54,664 nt of DNA from an uncultured Chitinophagaceae bacterium (GTDB lineage Bacteria; Bacteroidota; Bacteroidia; Chitinophagales; Chitinophagaceae): the NCBI GenBank assembly GCA_903883945.1, contig CAISCV010000245.1, positions 1 through 54,664 on the forward strand, written 5' to 3'. The first letter of the stretch is position 1; every line of letters begins with the position of its first letter. The notes under the pieces were generated by a model that saw only the letters and a program-made list of their open reading frames with translations, was not told the origin of the DNA and did no database searches. Both the position numbers and the translations under genes were made by a program. Positions 17,709 through 25,522 of the stretch are shown here, piece after piece.

Positions 17709-19040
17709 ATGAAAAAACAGCAACTGAACCTCTTTAGCCTTACAATGATAGTCGTAAGTTTGGTGATTGGGATGGGAATATTCAAAACGCCTGCTTCTAT
17801 CGCTGCTAAATCGGGCACCCCCTCCATCTTTTTTGCCGCTTGGATTATTGGTGGCGTCATCGCCTTGTTTGGCGCATTGGTTTATGCAGAGATAGGGATG
17901 CGACTGCCCTCAGTTGGCGGGTATTACAGTGTGTTTACCAAATGCTATCATCCTTCCGTTGGCTTTACTGTAAATGCATTGATACTAATTAGCAATGCCG
18001 CATCTATAGCCGTAGTAGCCTTAATTGGGTCTGATTATGTAAGCGATTTATTGTTTGGTCACCCCTCTGGAGAAGCGTTTACCATACTCACAGCCGTCGT
18101 ACCAATAGCCTTGTTTTATGGGGTTAACTTGTTGGGTCTGAAAACTAGTAGTCGTACCCAGAATCTGTTGATGATTGTCAAAATAGCGTTGATCGTATTG
18201 CTGATATCTGCATCCTTTACCGGTGTGCATGTTTCGCCGCACGGCTATAACACATCAGGGAAAGTGTATGTATACAATGGGCACAATACAGGACTGTTGT
18301 TGATGGTAAGCCTGGTTGCGGTATTCTTTACTTATGGGGGCTACCAACAAACCATCAACTTTGGTAGTGAAACAAAAACGCCAGCCACTTTGCAAAAAGG
18401 AATAGTAATGGGGATCATCCTCATCTTGTGTTTGTATCTAGCCATCAGTTATACGTATGTGAAAGTAATTGGCTTCGATAACATGAAAAATGCAACTGCT
18501 ATTGGTGCCTTACTTTGTGAGACCTGGTTTGGTAAAGCAGGGGGTAAAGTATTTGATGCCTGTATGTTTTTGAGTGTATTGGCTTATGTAAATGTATCGT
18601 TATTGAGTAACCCTCGCGTAATGTTTGCCATGAGTACCGACAAAGTGTTCCCCAAAATATTCTCCTATAAACATCCAAAAACAGATGCCATGATACCCGG
18701 TCTTACCGCTTTTGCTACAACCGCCATAGTAGTTGCCTTTTTTGGGAAAGCAGTAGACAATGTACTAGACTTTAGCATCTTTTTGGATTGCATTGGTTTT
18801 GTAACTTCAGCAGGGGCTTTATTTATATTGAGATCAAAGGGAATGGGAGACACAAATGTAAAAGGAATCGCCAGACATGTAACACCCTATTTGTGTGCAG
18901 TATTTGTACTCTCCTACTTTGTAGTTGCCACAGCTGTGGTACTCGATAATCCACATGCCGCTATAACGGGAATCTCCTTGATGGTTATATTTTTCTTCAT
19001 TTACTTTGGTTTTTATCACCGTAGGAATAGGGTTTATTAG
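17709..19040 (+). CDS. APC family amino acid permease
   Basis: The 443-residue protein has about twelve hydrophobic segments. The APC signature is at the start of the first helix (IVVSLVIGMGIFKTPASIA, with the helix-breaking GMGIF substrate loop). VYAEIGMRLPSVGGYYSVF and FFTYGGYQQTINFGSETKTP are other conserved parts. These transporters take up amino acids or exchange them at the inner membrane; the particular amino acid cannot be told. No metabolic partner adjoins it. A weak stem formed by TTTGAAGAAA and TTTCTTC follows the stop codon (19044-19083), and tolC starts about 65 bp further on. Confidence 0.9.
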   Translation: MKKQQLNLFSLTMIVVSLVIGMGIFKTPASIAAKSGTPSIFFAAWIIGGVIALFGALVYAEIGMRLPSVGGYYSVFTKCYHPSVGFTVNALILISNAASIAVVALIGSDYVSDLLFGHPSGEAFTILTAVVPIALFYGVNLLGLKTSSRTQNLLMIVKIALIVLLISASFTGVHVSPHGYNTSGKVYVYNGHNTGLLLMVSLVAVFFTYGGYQQTINFGSETKTPATLQKGIVMGIILILCLYLAISYTYVKVIGFDNMKNATAIGALLCETWFGKAGGKVFDACMFLSVLAYVNVSLLSNPRVMFAMSTDKVFPKIFSYKHPKTDAMIPGLTAFATTAIVVAFFGKAVDNVLDFSIFLDCIGFVTSAGALFILRSKGMGDTNVKGIARHVTPYLCAVFVLSYFVVATAVVLDNPHAAITGISLMVIFFFIYFGFYHRRNRVY

Positions 19041-19105
19041 GATATTTGAAGAAAAGAAGAATCTATTTTTGATTTCTTCGAAACCTTTCATTTACTTTGA
19101 ACATT

Positions 19106-20551
19106 ATGAAATCCTTGTTGTACATATTTCTTACGTTAATGGCACTAGAATCGACTGCGCAAACCAAGTGGGATTTACGTGGATGCGTAGACTATGCCAT
19201 GAAAAACAACATTTCAGTTAAGCAAGCCGATGTACAAGCACGCATTGCTGCCTTGCAATTGAAACAAGCACAACTGGCTGTGTATCCAAATGCTAATTTA
19301 AGTTCGGGACTCGGTACTCAATTTGGTCGTTCAATAGATAGAATCACTAATACTTACAGCAATACACAAGCCCTCTATAACAACTTTCAGTTTCAGAGTG
19401 GCATTCAACTGTATAACAATGGTCGTCTAAAAAACAACATCTCCGCTGCTGAATTCTCAGCAAAAGCATCATTGGCTGATGTTGAAAAAGCTGCCAATGA
19501 TGCTGCTTTAAGCGTTTGCACCTTCTACCTTCAAGTTCTTGCGGCTAAGGAACAAGTAAACATCAGTCAATTACAGATTGGTCAAACGCAAACACAGTTA
19601 AGTATTACCCAAAAGAAAATAGATGCGGGTGTATTACCCGAATTAAACTTAGCAGAAATAGAAGCGCAACTTGCCAATGATAGTAGTACCTACATCTCCG
19701 CAGCAATTAATTATGAACAAAGTGTATTGGCATTAAAAGCAGTATTAAACCTAGATGCAGCCGCCCCCTTTGATGTAGAAATTCCTGATGCAAGTACTAT
19801 ACCTGTATTGCCATTGGCAGAGTTACAACCCGAGCCCGTTTATCTGTTGGCACTAGGCACACAACCCTTGCAAAAGGCAGATTCATTTCGAATAAAAGCA
19901 GCAGAGAAGAACGTTGCTATCACGAAAGCACAGCTATATCCTACTTTATCCTTTGGCGTAAATCTCTCTAGTAACTTTTACAACTCCTTCAATAAAATAG
20001 CCAGTTATACCTTCAGCGGATATAGCCCAAATGGGGATAAGGTAACTGTTGGTGGCACCCAATATGACGTTAGTTCACCTGTAGTTTCGGTTAAACAATC
20101 AAAAAACAGTTTTAGCGAACTATGGAGTGGGTATGGTAACCAGCTAAATAACAACTTCGGTCAGACCCTAGGTTTCAGCTTGAGTGTACCCATCTTTAAC
20201 AATGGTCAATATCGGATTGCTTATGAACAATCGAAGCTTAATTATAAAACACAACTATTGAACAAAGAGGGTGCAGACATGACCCTGAAACAAAACATTT
20301 ACACCTCGTATTCCAATGCAGTGTCGGCTTTGCAGAAGCTACAAGCAGGAAAGAAAAGTGTAGAAAGCAACCAAAAGGCTTTCGACTTCGCCACCAAGCG
20401 CTATGACCTGGGCTTGTTGAGCACCATTGATTTATTGACCAATCAGAATAATTTATTGCGTGCCAAATTGCAACAGGTAAGCAATGAATATGACTATATA
20501 TTCAAGATGAAAGTGTTGGAGTTTTATAAAGGGCAAGGGTTGAAGCTTTAG
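19106..20551 (+). CDS. TolC family outer-membrane efflux protein
   Basis: The ATG at 19106 starts a signal peptide (MKSLLYIFLTLMALESTAQ); three codons upstream the frame also opens at a TTG, which I did not choose. The mature protein shows two TolC repeats with coiled-coil segments (CVDYAMKNNISVKQADVQA, ALQLKQAQLAVYPNANLSSG; second half GQTLGFSLSVPIFNNGQYR, then ATKRYDLGLLSTIDLLTNQN). It forms the outer-membrane exit duct of a tripartite exporter. The adaptor gene follows directly, separated by a hairpin, so the two are probably one operon. No inner-membrane pump gene follows. Confidence 0.92.
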   Translation: MKSLLYIFLTLMALESTAQTKWDLRGCVDYAMKNNISVKQADVQARIAALQLKQAQLAVYPNANLSSGLGTQFGRSIDRITNTYSNTQALYNNFQFQSGIQLYNNGRLKNNISAAEFSAKASLADVEKAANDAALSVCTFYLQVLAAKEQVNISQLQIGQTQTQLSITQKKIDAGVLPELNLAEIEAQLANDSSTYISAAINYEQSVLALKAVLNLDAAAPFDVEIPDASTIPVLPLAELQPEPVYLLALGTQPLQKADSFRIKAAEKNVAITKAQLYPTLSFGVNLSSNFYNSFNKIASYTFSGYSPNGDKVTVGGTQYDVSSPVVSVKQSKNSFSELWSGYGNQLNNNFGQTLGFSLSVPIFNNGQYRIAYEQSKLNYKTQLLNKEGADMTLKQNIYTSYSNAVSALQKLQAGKKSVESNQKAFDFATKRYDLGLLSTIDLLTNQNNLLRAKLQQVSNEYDYIFKMKVLEFYKGQGLKL

Positions 20552-20560
20552 TTATGAATT

Positions 20561-20599
20561 ATGAGTTATGAGTTATTATTTAAACCACTCATAGCTCAT
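20561..20599 (+). repeat. 13-bp-arm hairpin between tolC and the adaptor gene
   Basis: ATGAGTTATGAGT (20561-20573) pairs with ACTCATAGCTCAT (20587-20599) with one G-U pair and a 13-nt loop. There is no T-run after it, so it is probably an mRNA-processing or stability hairpin, not a terminator. The words resemble other intergenic repeats in this window. Confidence 0.5.
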
Positions 20600-20615
20600 T
20601 TCTAAAATAAAAATT

Positions 20616-21986
20616 ATGAATAAGACATTATTATGGATAATCATCGGAGTCGTGATATTACTCGGCGGAATGTTTGGCTTAAAGAAAGCGGGTATTATTG
20701 GCAAAGAAGAAGGGGTAATGGTAGCTACCGAGAAGGCTGTCACCCGTACCATTACAGAAACGGTGAATGCAAGTGGAAAAATTTACCCGGAAGTAGAAAT
20801 AAAGATTAGTCCAGATATCAGCGGGGAAATTGTGGGCTTATATGTTAATGAAGGGGATACAGTGAAGAAAGGGCAAATTTTAGCTAAAATATATGCTGAT
20901 ATATACCAAACACAAAAAGACCAGGTATCTGCGGGCTTAACGCAGGCAGAAGCACAGAAAAGTAATTCGGAAGCGAGTATTGTAGGTTTGAAGGCAACCC
21001 TAGACCAAGCTAAGATTACTTTCGATCGTCAACAGAAATTGCTAAAAGAAAAGGTTATTGCACAATCTGAGTTTGAAGCTGCGCAACAATCCTATCTGGC
21101 AGCTCAATCAAATTATTTCGCTGCCAAAGAAGGTTTAAAAAGCAGTGATGCCAACATTATGGGTAACCGCGCACAATTAGCTAAAGCAGACAAAGACCTG
21201 AGCAGAACCATCATTACTGCACCGATGGATGGTGTTGTAAGTTTGTTGGCTGTAGAAAAAGGAGAACGTGTAGCAGGGAACAGCTTTAATGTAGGTACCG
21301 AAATGATGCGTATTGCCGACCTGGGTAGTATTGAAGCACGGGTTGATGTAGGCGAAAATGACATTCCTAAGGTAAAGATAGGCGACACAGCATTGGTGGA
21401 AGTAGATGCCTATACCGGACGCAAGTTCAAAGGAATTGTTTATAAAATTGCAAATCCTACCACTTCTCTTACCTCTTCTACAACCGATGTAACAGAATAT
21501 AAAGTGCATATCAGACTGTTGTTGGATAGTTACAAAGATTTAATTCTTCCTCACAAAAGCTTCCCTTTCCGTCCTAATATGAGTGCAAGTGCCGACATCC
21601 AGACAAAGACAAAAACAAATGTTTTGTCCGTTCCCTTGAATGCCGTAACCACTCGTAGCAACAAACCCGAAACTAAACCTACTACAGATAAAAAGGACGA
21701 CAAAAAGGAGGATAAAGAAGATAATACTGATACTAAACCCAAAGCAGCACCTGCTGCTGATAGCTTTGACGAAGTAGTTTTCGCCTTACAAAAAGATGGC
21801 ACTGTAAAACAATTAAAGGTGAAAACAGGTATTCAGGACATTAATAACATTGAGGTGATAGATGGCTTAAAAGGTGTTGATGAAGTTGTAATTGCTCCTT
21901 ATACCTTGGTGAGTAAAACACTAAAAACAGGCGACAAGGTAAAAGTGGTTGCCAAAGATAAATTATACGAGGAGGATAAGAAATAG
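20616..21986 (+). CDS. HlyD/MacA-type efflux periplasmic adaptor
   Basis: The 456-residue adaptor has an N-terminal membrane anchor (LLWIIIGVVILLGGMFGL) and a lipoyl/barrel-sandwich half (KISPDISGEIVGLYVNEGD). A coiled-coil hairpin follows (about residues 100-190), then the second lipoyl half (TAPMDGVVSLLAVEKGERV) and a beta-barrel domain. An unusual Lys/Asp-rich low-complexity stretch at about residues 348-382 interrupts the membrane-proximal domain. It should bridge the preceding TolC-like duct to an inner-membrane pump, typically a MacB-type ABC transporter. None is encoded next; gpsA follows after a long hairpin. Confidence 0.9.
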   Translation: MNKTLLWIIIGVVILLGGMFGLKKAGIIGKEEGVMVATEKAVTRTITETVNASGKIYPEVEIKISPDISGEIVGLYVNEGDTVKKGQILAKIYADIYQTQKDQVSAGLTQAEAQKSNSEASIVGLKATLDQAKITFDRQQKLLKEKVIAQSEFEAAQQSYLAAQSNYFAAKEGLKSSDANIMGNRAQLAKADKDLSRTIITAPMDGVVSLLAVEKGERVAGNSFNVGTEMMRIADLGSIEARVDVGENDIPKVKIGDTALVEVDAYTGRKFKGIVYKIANPTTSLTSSTTDVTEYKVHIRLLLDSYKDLILPHKSFPFRPNMSASADIQTKTKTNVLSVPLNAVTTRSNKPETKPTTDKKDDKKEDKEDNTDTKPKAAPAADSFDEVVFALQKDGTVKQLKVKTGIQDINNIEVIDGLKGVDEVVIAPYTLVSKTLKTGDKVKVVAKDKLYEEDKK

Positions 21987-22050
21987 TGGTTAGTTATTAG
22001 TTGTTAGTTATTAGTTATTAGTAAAACTTGTATCTAACAACTAACCACTA
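21984..22050 (+). repeat. 17-bp-arm hairpin starting in the adaptor stop codon
   Basis: The arm 21984-22000 (starting with the stop codon, TAGTGGTTAGTT...) pairs with 22034-22050 (CTAACAACTAACCACTA) at 16 of 17 positions. The loop is itself made of TTAGTTATTAG/TTGTTAG words. Further CTAACAACTAA copies follow up to gpsA. It belongs to the same loose intergenic repeat class as 4656-4714 and 23556-23600. Confidence 0.6.
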
Positions 22051-22078
22051 ATCGCTAACAACTAATAAAGTGATTGAT

Positions 22079-23089
22079 ATGAAATTTGGAATGATTGGAA
22101 GTGGAAGCTGGGCAACTGCATTAGCGAAGATTTTAACAGATAACGGGAATACGATTCATTGGTGGATTAGAAACAACAAATCAATTACAACCTTCAAAAA
22201 AAGAGGACATAATCCCCAATACCTAGGGGCTGCCTACTTTAATACCGAACAATTAATTCTTAATTCCAACGTAGAAGAAGTAATCCGGGAGTCTAACATT
22301 CTGGTAATCGCAGTTCCATCAGCCTATGCCATTGACGCTTTATCCGAATTACCGAAAGATATCTTTAAAGGGAAAAAGATTGTTTCTGCCATCAAAGGCA
22401 TCCTTCCTTCTACCAATCAATTATTAAATGAATACCTGAAAGAGGCTTTCGATGTAGCGATAGAAGACTATTTTACAGTACTTGGACCTTGCCATGCCGA
22501 AGAAGTAGCCTCCGAAAAACTCTCTTATCTTACCTTCTCTGGAATAGACGAAGCTTATGCGGCACAGATTGCCGCTTGTTTCAATACCGAATACATCAAT
22601 ACCAAAGTAAACCACGATATCTTGGGCGTTCAGTACGCGGCCGTACTCAAAAACATCTATGCATTAGGAGCGGGTATTGCACATGGCCTCGATTATGGCG
22701 ACAACTTCCTGAGTGTGTACATTGCTAACTGTGCCGATGAAATGGTAGACTTCTGCAAGAAAATGGTGTGGGACAAAGAGAGTGAGGAGGAACAAAAAAG
22801 TATCAACTATTCCGCTTCTGTTTACCTCGGCGACTTATTGGTTACCTGCTATTCGTTGTATAGCAGAAACCGGACTTTTGGTAACATGATCGGTAAGGGA
22901 TACAGTGTAACTGCTGCCAAACTAGAACTTAAGATGGTGGCAGAAGGGTACAATGCAAGTAAATGTATCTTCATCACCAACGAGCAAGTGCAGGCTTCCA
23001 TGCCGATTGCCACCGCTATCTATCAGATACTTTGGGAGGAATTAAGTGCCGAAGAGGGCTTCAAGCAAATTGAGAGTTGTTTGGTATAG
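22079..23089 (+). CDS. gpsA: NAD(P)H-dependent glycerol-3-phosphate dehydrogenase
   Basis: GpsA reduces dihydroxyacetone phosphate to sn-glycerol-3-phosphate for phospholipid synthesis. The protein (336 residues from the ATG at 22079; an in-frame GTG lies 3 codons upstream) starts MKFGMIGSGSWATALAKIL, the dinucleotide-binding fold. It contains SAIKGILPST and LGPCHAEEVA, then the catalytic-domain pieces QYAAVLKNIYALGAGIAHGL (active Lys) and GYNASKCIF. Length and motif order fit the family. It is convergent with the HIT gene, with 12 bp between the stop codons. Confidence 0.93.
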   Translation: MKFGMIGSGSWATALAKILTDNGNTIHWWIRNNKSITTFKKRGHNPQYLGAAYFNTEQLILNSNVEEVIRESNILVIAVPSAYAIDALSELPKDIFKGKKIVSAIKGILPSTNQLLNEYLKEAFDVAIEDYFTVLGPCHAEEVASEKLSYLTFSGIDEAYAAQIAACFNTEYINTKVNHDILGVQYAAVLKNIYALGAGIAHGLDYGDNFLSVYIANCADEMVDFCKKMVWDKESEEEQKSINYSASVYLGDLLVTCYSLYSRNRTFGNMIGKGYSVTAAKLELKMVAEGYNASKCIFITNEQVQASMPIATAIYQILWEELSAEEGFKQIESCLV

Positions 23090-23101
23090 TCGCAACACCT
23101 G

Positions 23102-23491
23102 CTACAAATTACCCAAAATATTTTGTTGTACTTCTTGCATCTCTTCTTTAGTAAGGCTTAGCTTGGCATTCAACAGATTCATATCTTCTGTTCTGTTCAT
23201 CGGAATCAAGTGCACATGCGCATGTGGCACTTCCAACCCAACGGTCAAAATACTTACTCTATCACAAGGATACGCCTTTTCAATTGCTTTGGCAATGGGC
23301 TTTGCAAAAGTCAACAAGCCAGAAAGGTATTCATCGGGAACATCAAATAGTTTATCTACTTCTATTTTAGGAACTACCAATGCATGACCTTTTCTTAACG
23401 GGGAGATATCTAAGAATGCAATAAAGTGTTCATTCTCTGAAAGCTTGTAGCAAGGAATTTCGCCGGCGATTATTCTAGAAAAGATAGTCAT
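23102..23491 (-). CDS. HIT family nucleotide-binding protein
   Basis: The 129-residue protein has the histidine-triad motif H90-A-H92-V-H94 (VPHAHVHLIP), preceded by CYKLSENEHFIAFLDISPLR and GHALVVPK. It belongs to the Hint/PKCI branch, which hydrolyses adenosine phosphoramidates and related nucleotide conjugates in the cytosol. Full length for the family. It lies downstream of greA on the same strand, separated by a 16-bp-arm hairpin, so co-transcription with greA is likely. Confidence 0.92.
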   Translation of the reverse strand: MTIFSRIIAGEIPCYKLSENEHFIAFLDISPLRKGHALVVPKIEVDKLFDVPDEYLSGLLTFAKPIAKAIEKAYPCDRVSILTVGLEVPHAHVHLIPMNRTEDMNLLNAKLSLTKEEMQEVQQNILGNL

Positions 23492-23555
23492 TTGGTGAGT
23501 TGTGAATAAGGAGAGGTGATTGATTGGCTAATGGTTTCAAGTGATTGGATTTAGG

Positions 23556-23600
23556 TTACAAGTTTCAAGTTACCAGTATCAGGCAACTTGAAACTTGTAA
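23556..23600 (-). repeat. perfect 16-bp-arm hairpin between greA and the HIT gene
   Basis: TTACAAGTTTCAAGTT (23556-23571) is perfectly complementary to 23585-23600, with a 13-nt loop. There is no strong T-run, so it may be a processing or stability element in a greA-HIT transcript, or a mobile intergenic repeat. The word CTTGTAA is shared with 4708-4714. Confidence 0.65.
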
Positions 23601-23605
23601 TTAAT

Positions 23606-24073
23606 TTAGATGGTAATTGCATCTACCTGAAACTTCATAATGCCTGTTGGAGTCGTAATTTCAGCAACCTCTCCTATCGCTTTACCTAGCAATCCACTAC
23701 CAATAGGTGAAGAGGCAGAAATCTTTCCTAGCTTTAAGTCAGCTTCTTTCTGTCCTACAATCTGGTAAGTCATTACTTTCTTAGTAGCCAGATTGGTGAT
23801 AGTTACCTTTGTTAATACCGCCACTTTACTGGTATCGATGGTAGTAGGATCAACGATTTTGGCGTTTGCTATTATTCCCTCCAATTGTTTTATTCTTGCT
23901 TCAAGCATTCCTTGTGCTTCTTTAGCGGAGTCGTATTCTGCATTTTCTTTCAAGTCGCCCTTTTCTCTTGCTTCGGCAATGGCTCTGGAAGCAGCCGGTC
24001 TGTCAATGCCTTTCATGCGTTGCAATTCTTCGCGCATCTTGGTGAATGTCTCCTGTGTTACGTAGTCGCTCAT
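23606..24073 (-). CDS. greA: transcription elongation factor GreA
   Basis: GreA enters the secondary channel of RNA polymerase and stimulates cleavage of backtracked RNA. The 155-residue protein has the N-terminal coiled-coil (FTKMREELQRMKGIDRPAAS) with the acidic tip in GDLKENAEYDSAKEAQ and the C-terminal FKBP-like domain (KISASSPIGSGLLGKAIGEV). Both the length and the YVTQETFTKM start are typical. Its mRNA leader appears to consist almost only of an intrinsic terminator hairpin (24097-24134), with a -7 box just upstream, which suggests autoregulation by premature termination. Confidence 0.95.
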   Translation of the reverse strand: MSDYVTQETFTKMREELQRMKGIDRPAASRAIAEAREKGDLKENAEYDSAKEAQGMLEARIKQLEGIIANAKIVDPTTIDTSKVAVLTKVTITNLATKKVMTYQIVGQKEADLKLGKISASSPIGSGLLGKAIGEVAEITTPTGIMKFQVDAITI

Positions 24074-24096
24074 ATAATTCTGTTTAGACTGTTATC

Positions 24097-24134
24097 AAAA
24101 AAAATACAACGCCACAGAATCTGCGGCGTTGTAT
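24097..24134 (-). terminator. intrinsic terminator inside the greA leader
   Basis: On the minus strand, ATACAACGCC (24134-24125 side) pairs with GGCGTTGTAT. An inner CAG/CTG stem and an AAT loop complete the hairpin, and eight T residues follow (24104-24097). The greA ATG is only 23 bases further on. The -7 box at 24140-24147 would start RNA at the foot of this hairpin, so transcripts must pass the terminator to reach greA. Confidence 0.75.
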
Positions 24135-24139
24135 CCCAA

Positions 24140-24147
24140 CAAATATA
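24140..24147 (-). promoter_or_regulatory. putative -7 box of the greA promoter
   Basis: Read on the minus strand this is TATATTTG, a full match to TAnnTTTG. Expected transcription starts fall at about 24132-24135, right at the base of the terminator hairpin. The -33 region is T-rich without a clear TTTG. Confidence 0.5.
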
Positions 24148-24233
24148 TAATAATCTTAAATAAAGAAAAAAATAAATTGTTAATGGATGGTTATAAGTGA
24201 TTTATTTATTGATGATATAACATTTTAACGATA

Positions 24234-24401
24234 GATGTTGGAATATTGACACGTGATGTTCAAATGTAGACACGTCATGTTGGAACTAAAAAACTTTCTA
24301 TGGGAATATATAATACGTCACGTATTATGTATAATATGCCACGTATTATGCTTAGTATACCATGTATTAACTCAAATACAGTGTTTATTATGGTCTGAAC
24401 T
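24234..24401. repeat. 21-bp degenerate tandem array B (about 8 units)
   Basis: Units at 24234 and 24255 share GATGTT at the start and GACACGT at the end, like array C at 38 kb. The units at 24318, 24339 and 24360 share ACGTATTATG or ATGTATTA, and all keep a strict 21-bp spacing. AATACG-TCA-CGTATT (24312-24326) is an inverted repeat at one junction. The pattern fades after 24401. The array lies between greA's promoter and the 3' end of the exosortase operon, in 444 bp without genes. Confidence 0.68.
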
Positions 24402-24517
24402 AATATTGCCACTAATAGTCGCAGGAAATGTTTGCCAATGACTAGTTTATATTGGGTAAAAATAAACATTAGCCTAAAAATTCCTCACAACCAACGTGTG
24501 TAGGCTTTTATTAGTAA

Positions 24518-24934
24518 TCACTTTTTTAATCGAAACTGTAGGAAGTAATTAATCATCAAAAAAGTACAAAAGATAAATACCGACAACCCGAAGTTGGCAC
24601 TTCCATTAAAAAGAAAACTATCAGGCAAAAGACCAATAGCATACAAAATATATCTGATGATGAAATAGATTAAATTAATCACATAAAAACCTATCCAAAA
24701 GTGTAGCAACCATTTGGTTACCATTTCTCTCAAAGAAAACCAACCCAAAAACCCATTAATTGCAATCATACAAAAAACAAGAAAACACAATAAATTAAAG
24801 GAACAATTCAATCTGCTTACCCATTTTAATTCTATTAAATAATGTGTAACTAGGTCTACAAATAAAATAATAATAAAAATGGGCAATATTTTCAGGTATT
24901 TCATAGGACAAACAATTGGAACATTTTTATTCAA
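24518..24934 (-). CDS. exosortase-associated small integral membrane protein
   Basis: The 138-residue protein has four hydrophobic segments (ILPIFIIILFVDLVTHYLI, LLCFLVFCMIAINGFLG, LLHFWIGFYVINLIYFII, GLSVFIFCTFLMINYFL). It overlaps the end of the exosortase gene by 8 bp, so the two are co-translated. Bacteroidota exosortase genes are often followed by a small membrane protein of this kind (for example the exosortase-F associated family). Whether this one belongs to a named family I cannot say. An internal Met 10 codons in is an alternative start that would remove the overlap. Confidence 0.6.
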   Translation of the reverse strand: MNKNVPIVCPMKYLKILPIFIIILFVDLVTHYLIELKWVSRLNCSFNLLCFLVFCMIAINGFLGWFSLREMVTKWLLHFWIGFYVINLIYFIIRYILYAIGLLPDSFLFNGSANFGLSVFIFCTFLMINYFLQFRLKK

Positions 24935-25493
24935 TCGGTTTGGTTATTAAAGCCTTCAAATAGGTAACACACAAAATAAAAATACACGAATACACAATAA
25001 AAGTAAAGGCATAGTGATGTGCGAAGTCAGTCCATTCAGGTTTGTTCATATTCAGCCAGGTAAGTGCGTAACACCTGATGATATTTAGGACAAATATGAT
25101 TGCAATACCTACAACTGCAAACGATAGCTTTCGGATGAGTTTGCCCGGTACACATAGAAAAAAACATATATAAGCTTGATACAAAGCGAGGGCATTACAC
25201 CCATCAGTTATAAAAAGAACTTGTAGGTTGTTCAGATAAATCCCCTGAAACCCATTAGGTAGAGGAATATTCTCAAAGCCAGGATGATAGAAAAAATTTA
25301 AAGTCTTAGTTGTTACATTAGAAGTAACAAAAGTTAAGTATCTATTCAACCAAGAGCCTTGATTAAATACAAAATGATTCAATATCGAAAATACAATCCA
25401 TAAGATGAGTGCTGATATTGCAAATCGCTTGAGCATCAATGGGATTTCCTGAAACTGTTTTTTTATATTGTCGATTAATATCGCTGTCTCCAT
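24927..25493 (-). CDS. exosortase/archaeosortase family transpeptidase
   Basis: The 188-residue membrane protein has the exosortase catalytic trio: C99 in ITDGCNALALYQAYI, R140 in FVLNIIRCYALTWL, and a His in DFAHHYAFTFIVY (159/160). At least five membrane segments surround these residues. Exosortases cut C-terminal sorting signals of exported proteins and attach them to a new carrier. No obvious PEP-CTERM-like substrate (short motif, transmembrane helix, basic tail) is encoded in this window, so the client protein must be elsewhere or not of the classic type. It is flanked by two membrane-protein genes on the same strand. Confidence 0.8.
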   Translation of the reverse strand: METAILIDNIKKQFQEIPLMLKRFAISALILWIVFSILNHFVFNQGSWLNRYLTFVTSNVTTKTLNFFYHPGFENIPLPNGFQGIYLNNLQVLFITDGCNALALYQAYICFFLCVPGKLIRKLSFAVVGIAIIFVLNIIRCYALTWLNMNKPEWTDFAHHYAFTFIVYSCIFILCVTYLKALITKPIE

Positions 25494-25522
25494 TATTATT
25501 TATTTATCTCCAACACACTAAA

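Noticed and set aside
24097-24134. Terminator of the exosortase operon only
   Set aside because: It is about 385 bp after that operon's last stop codon and 23 bases before greA, with a promoter box on its far side, so a greA leader role is more economical. Not excluded.
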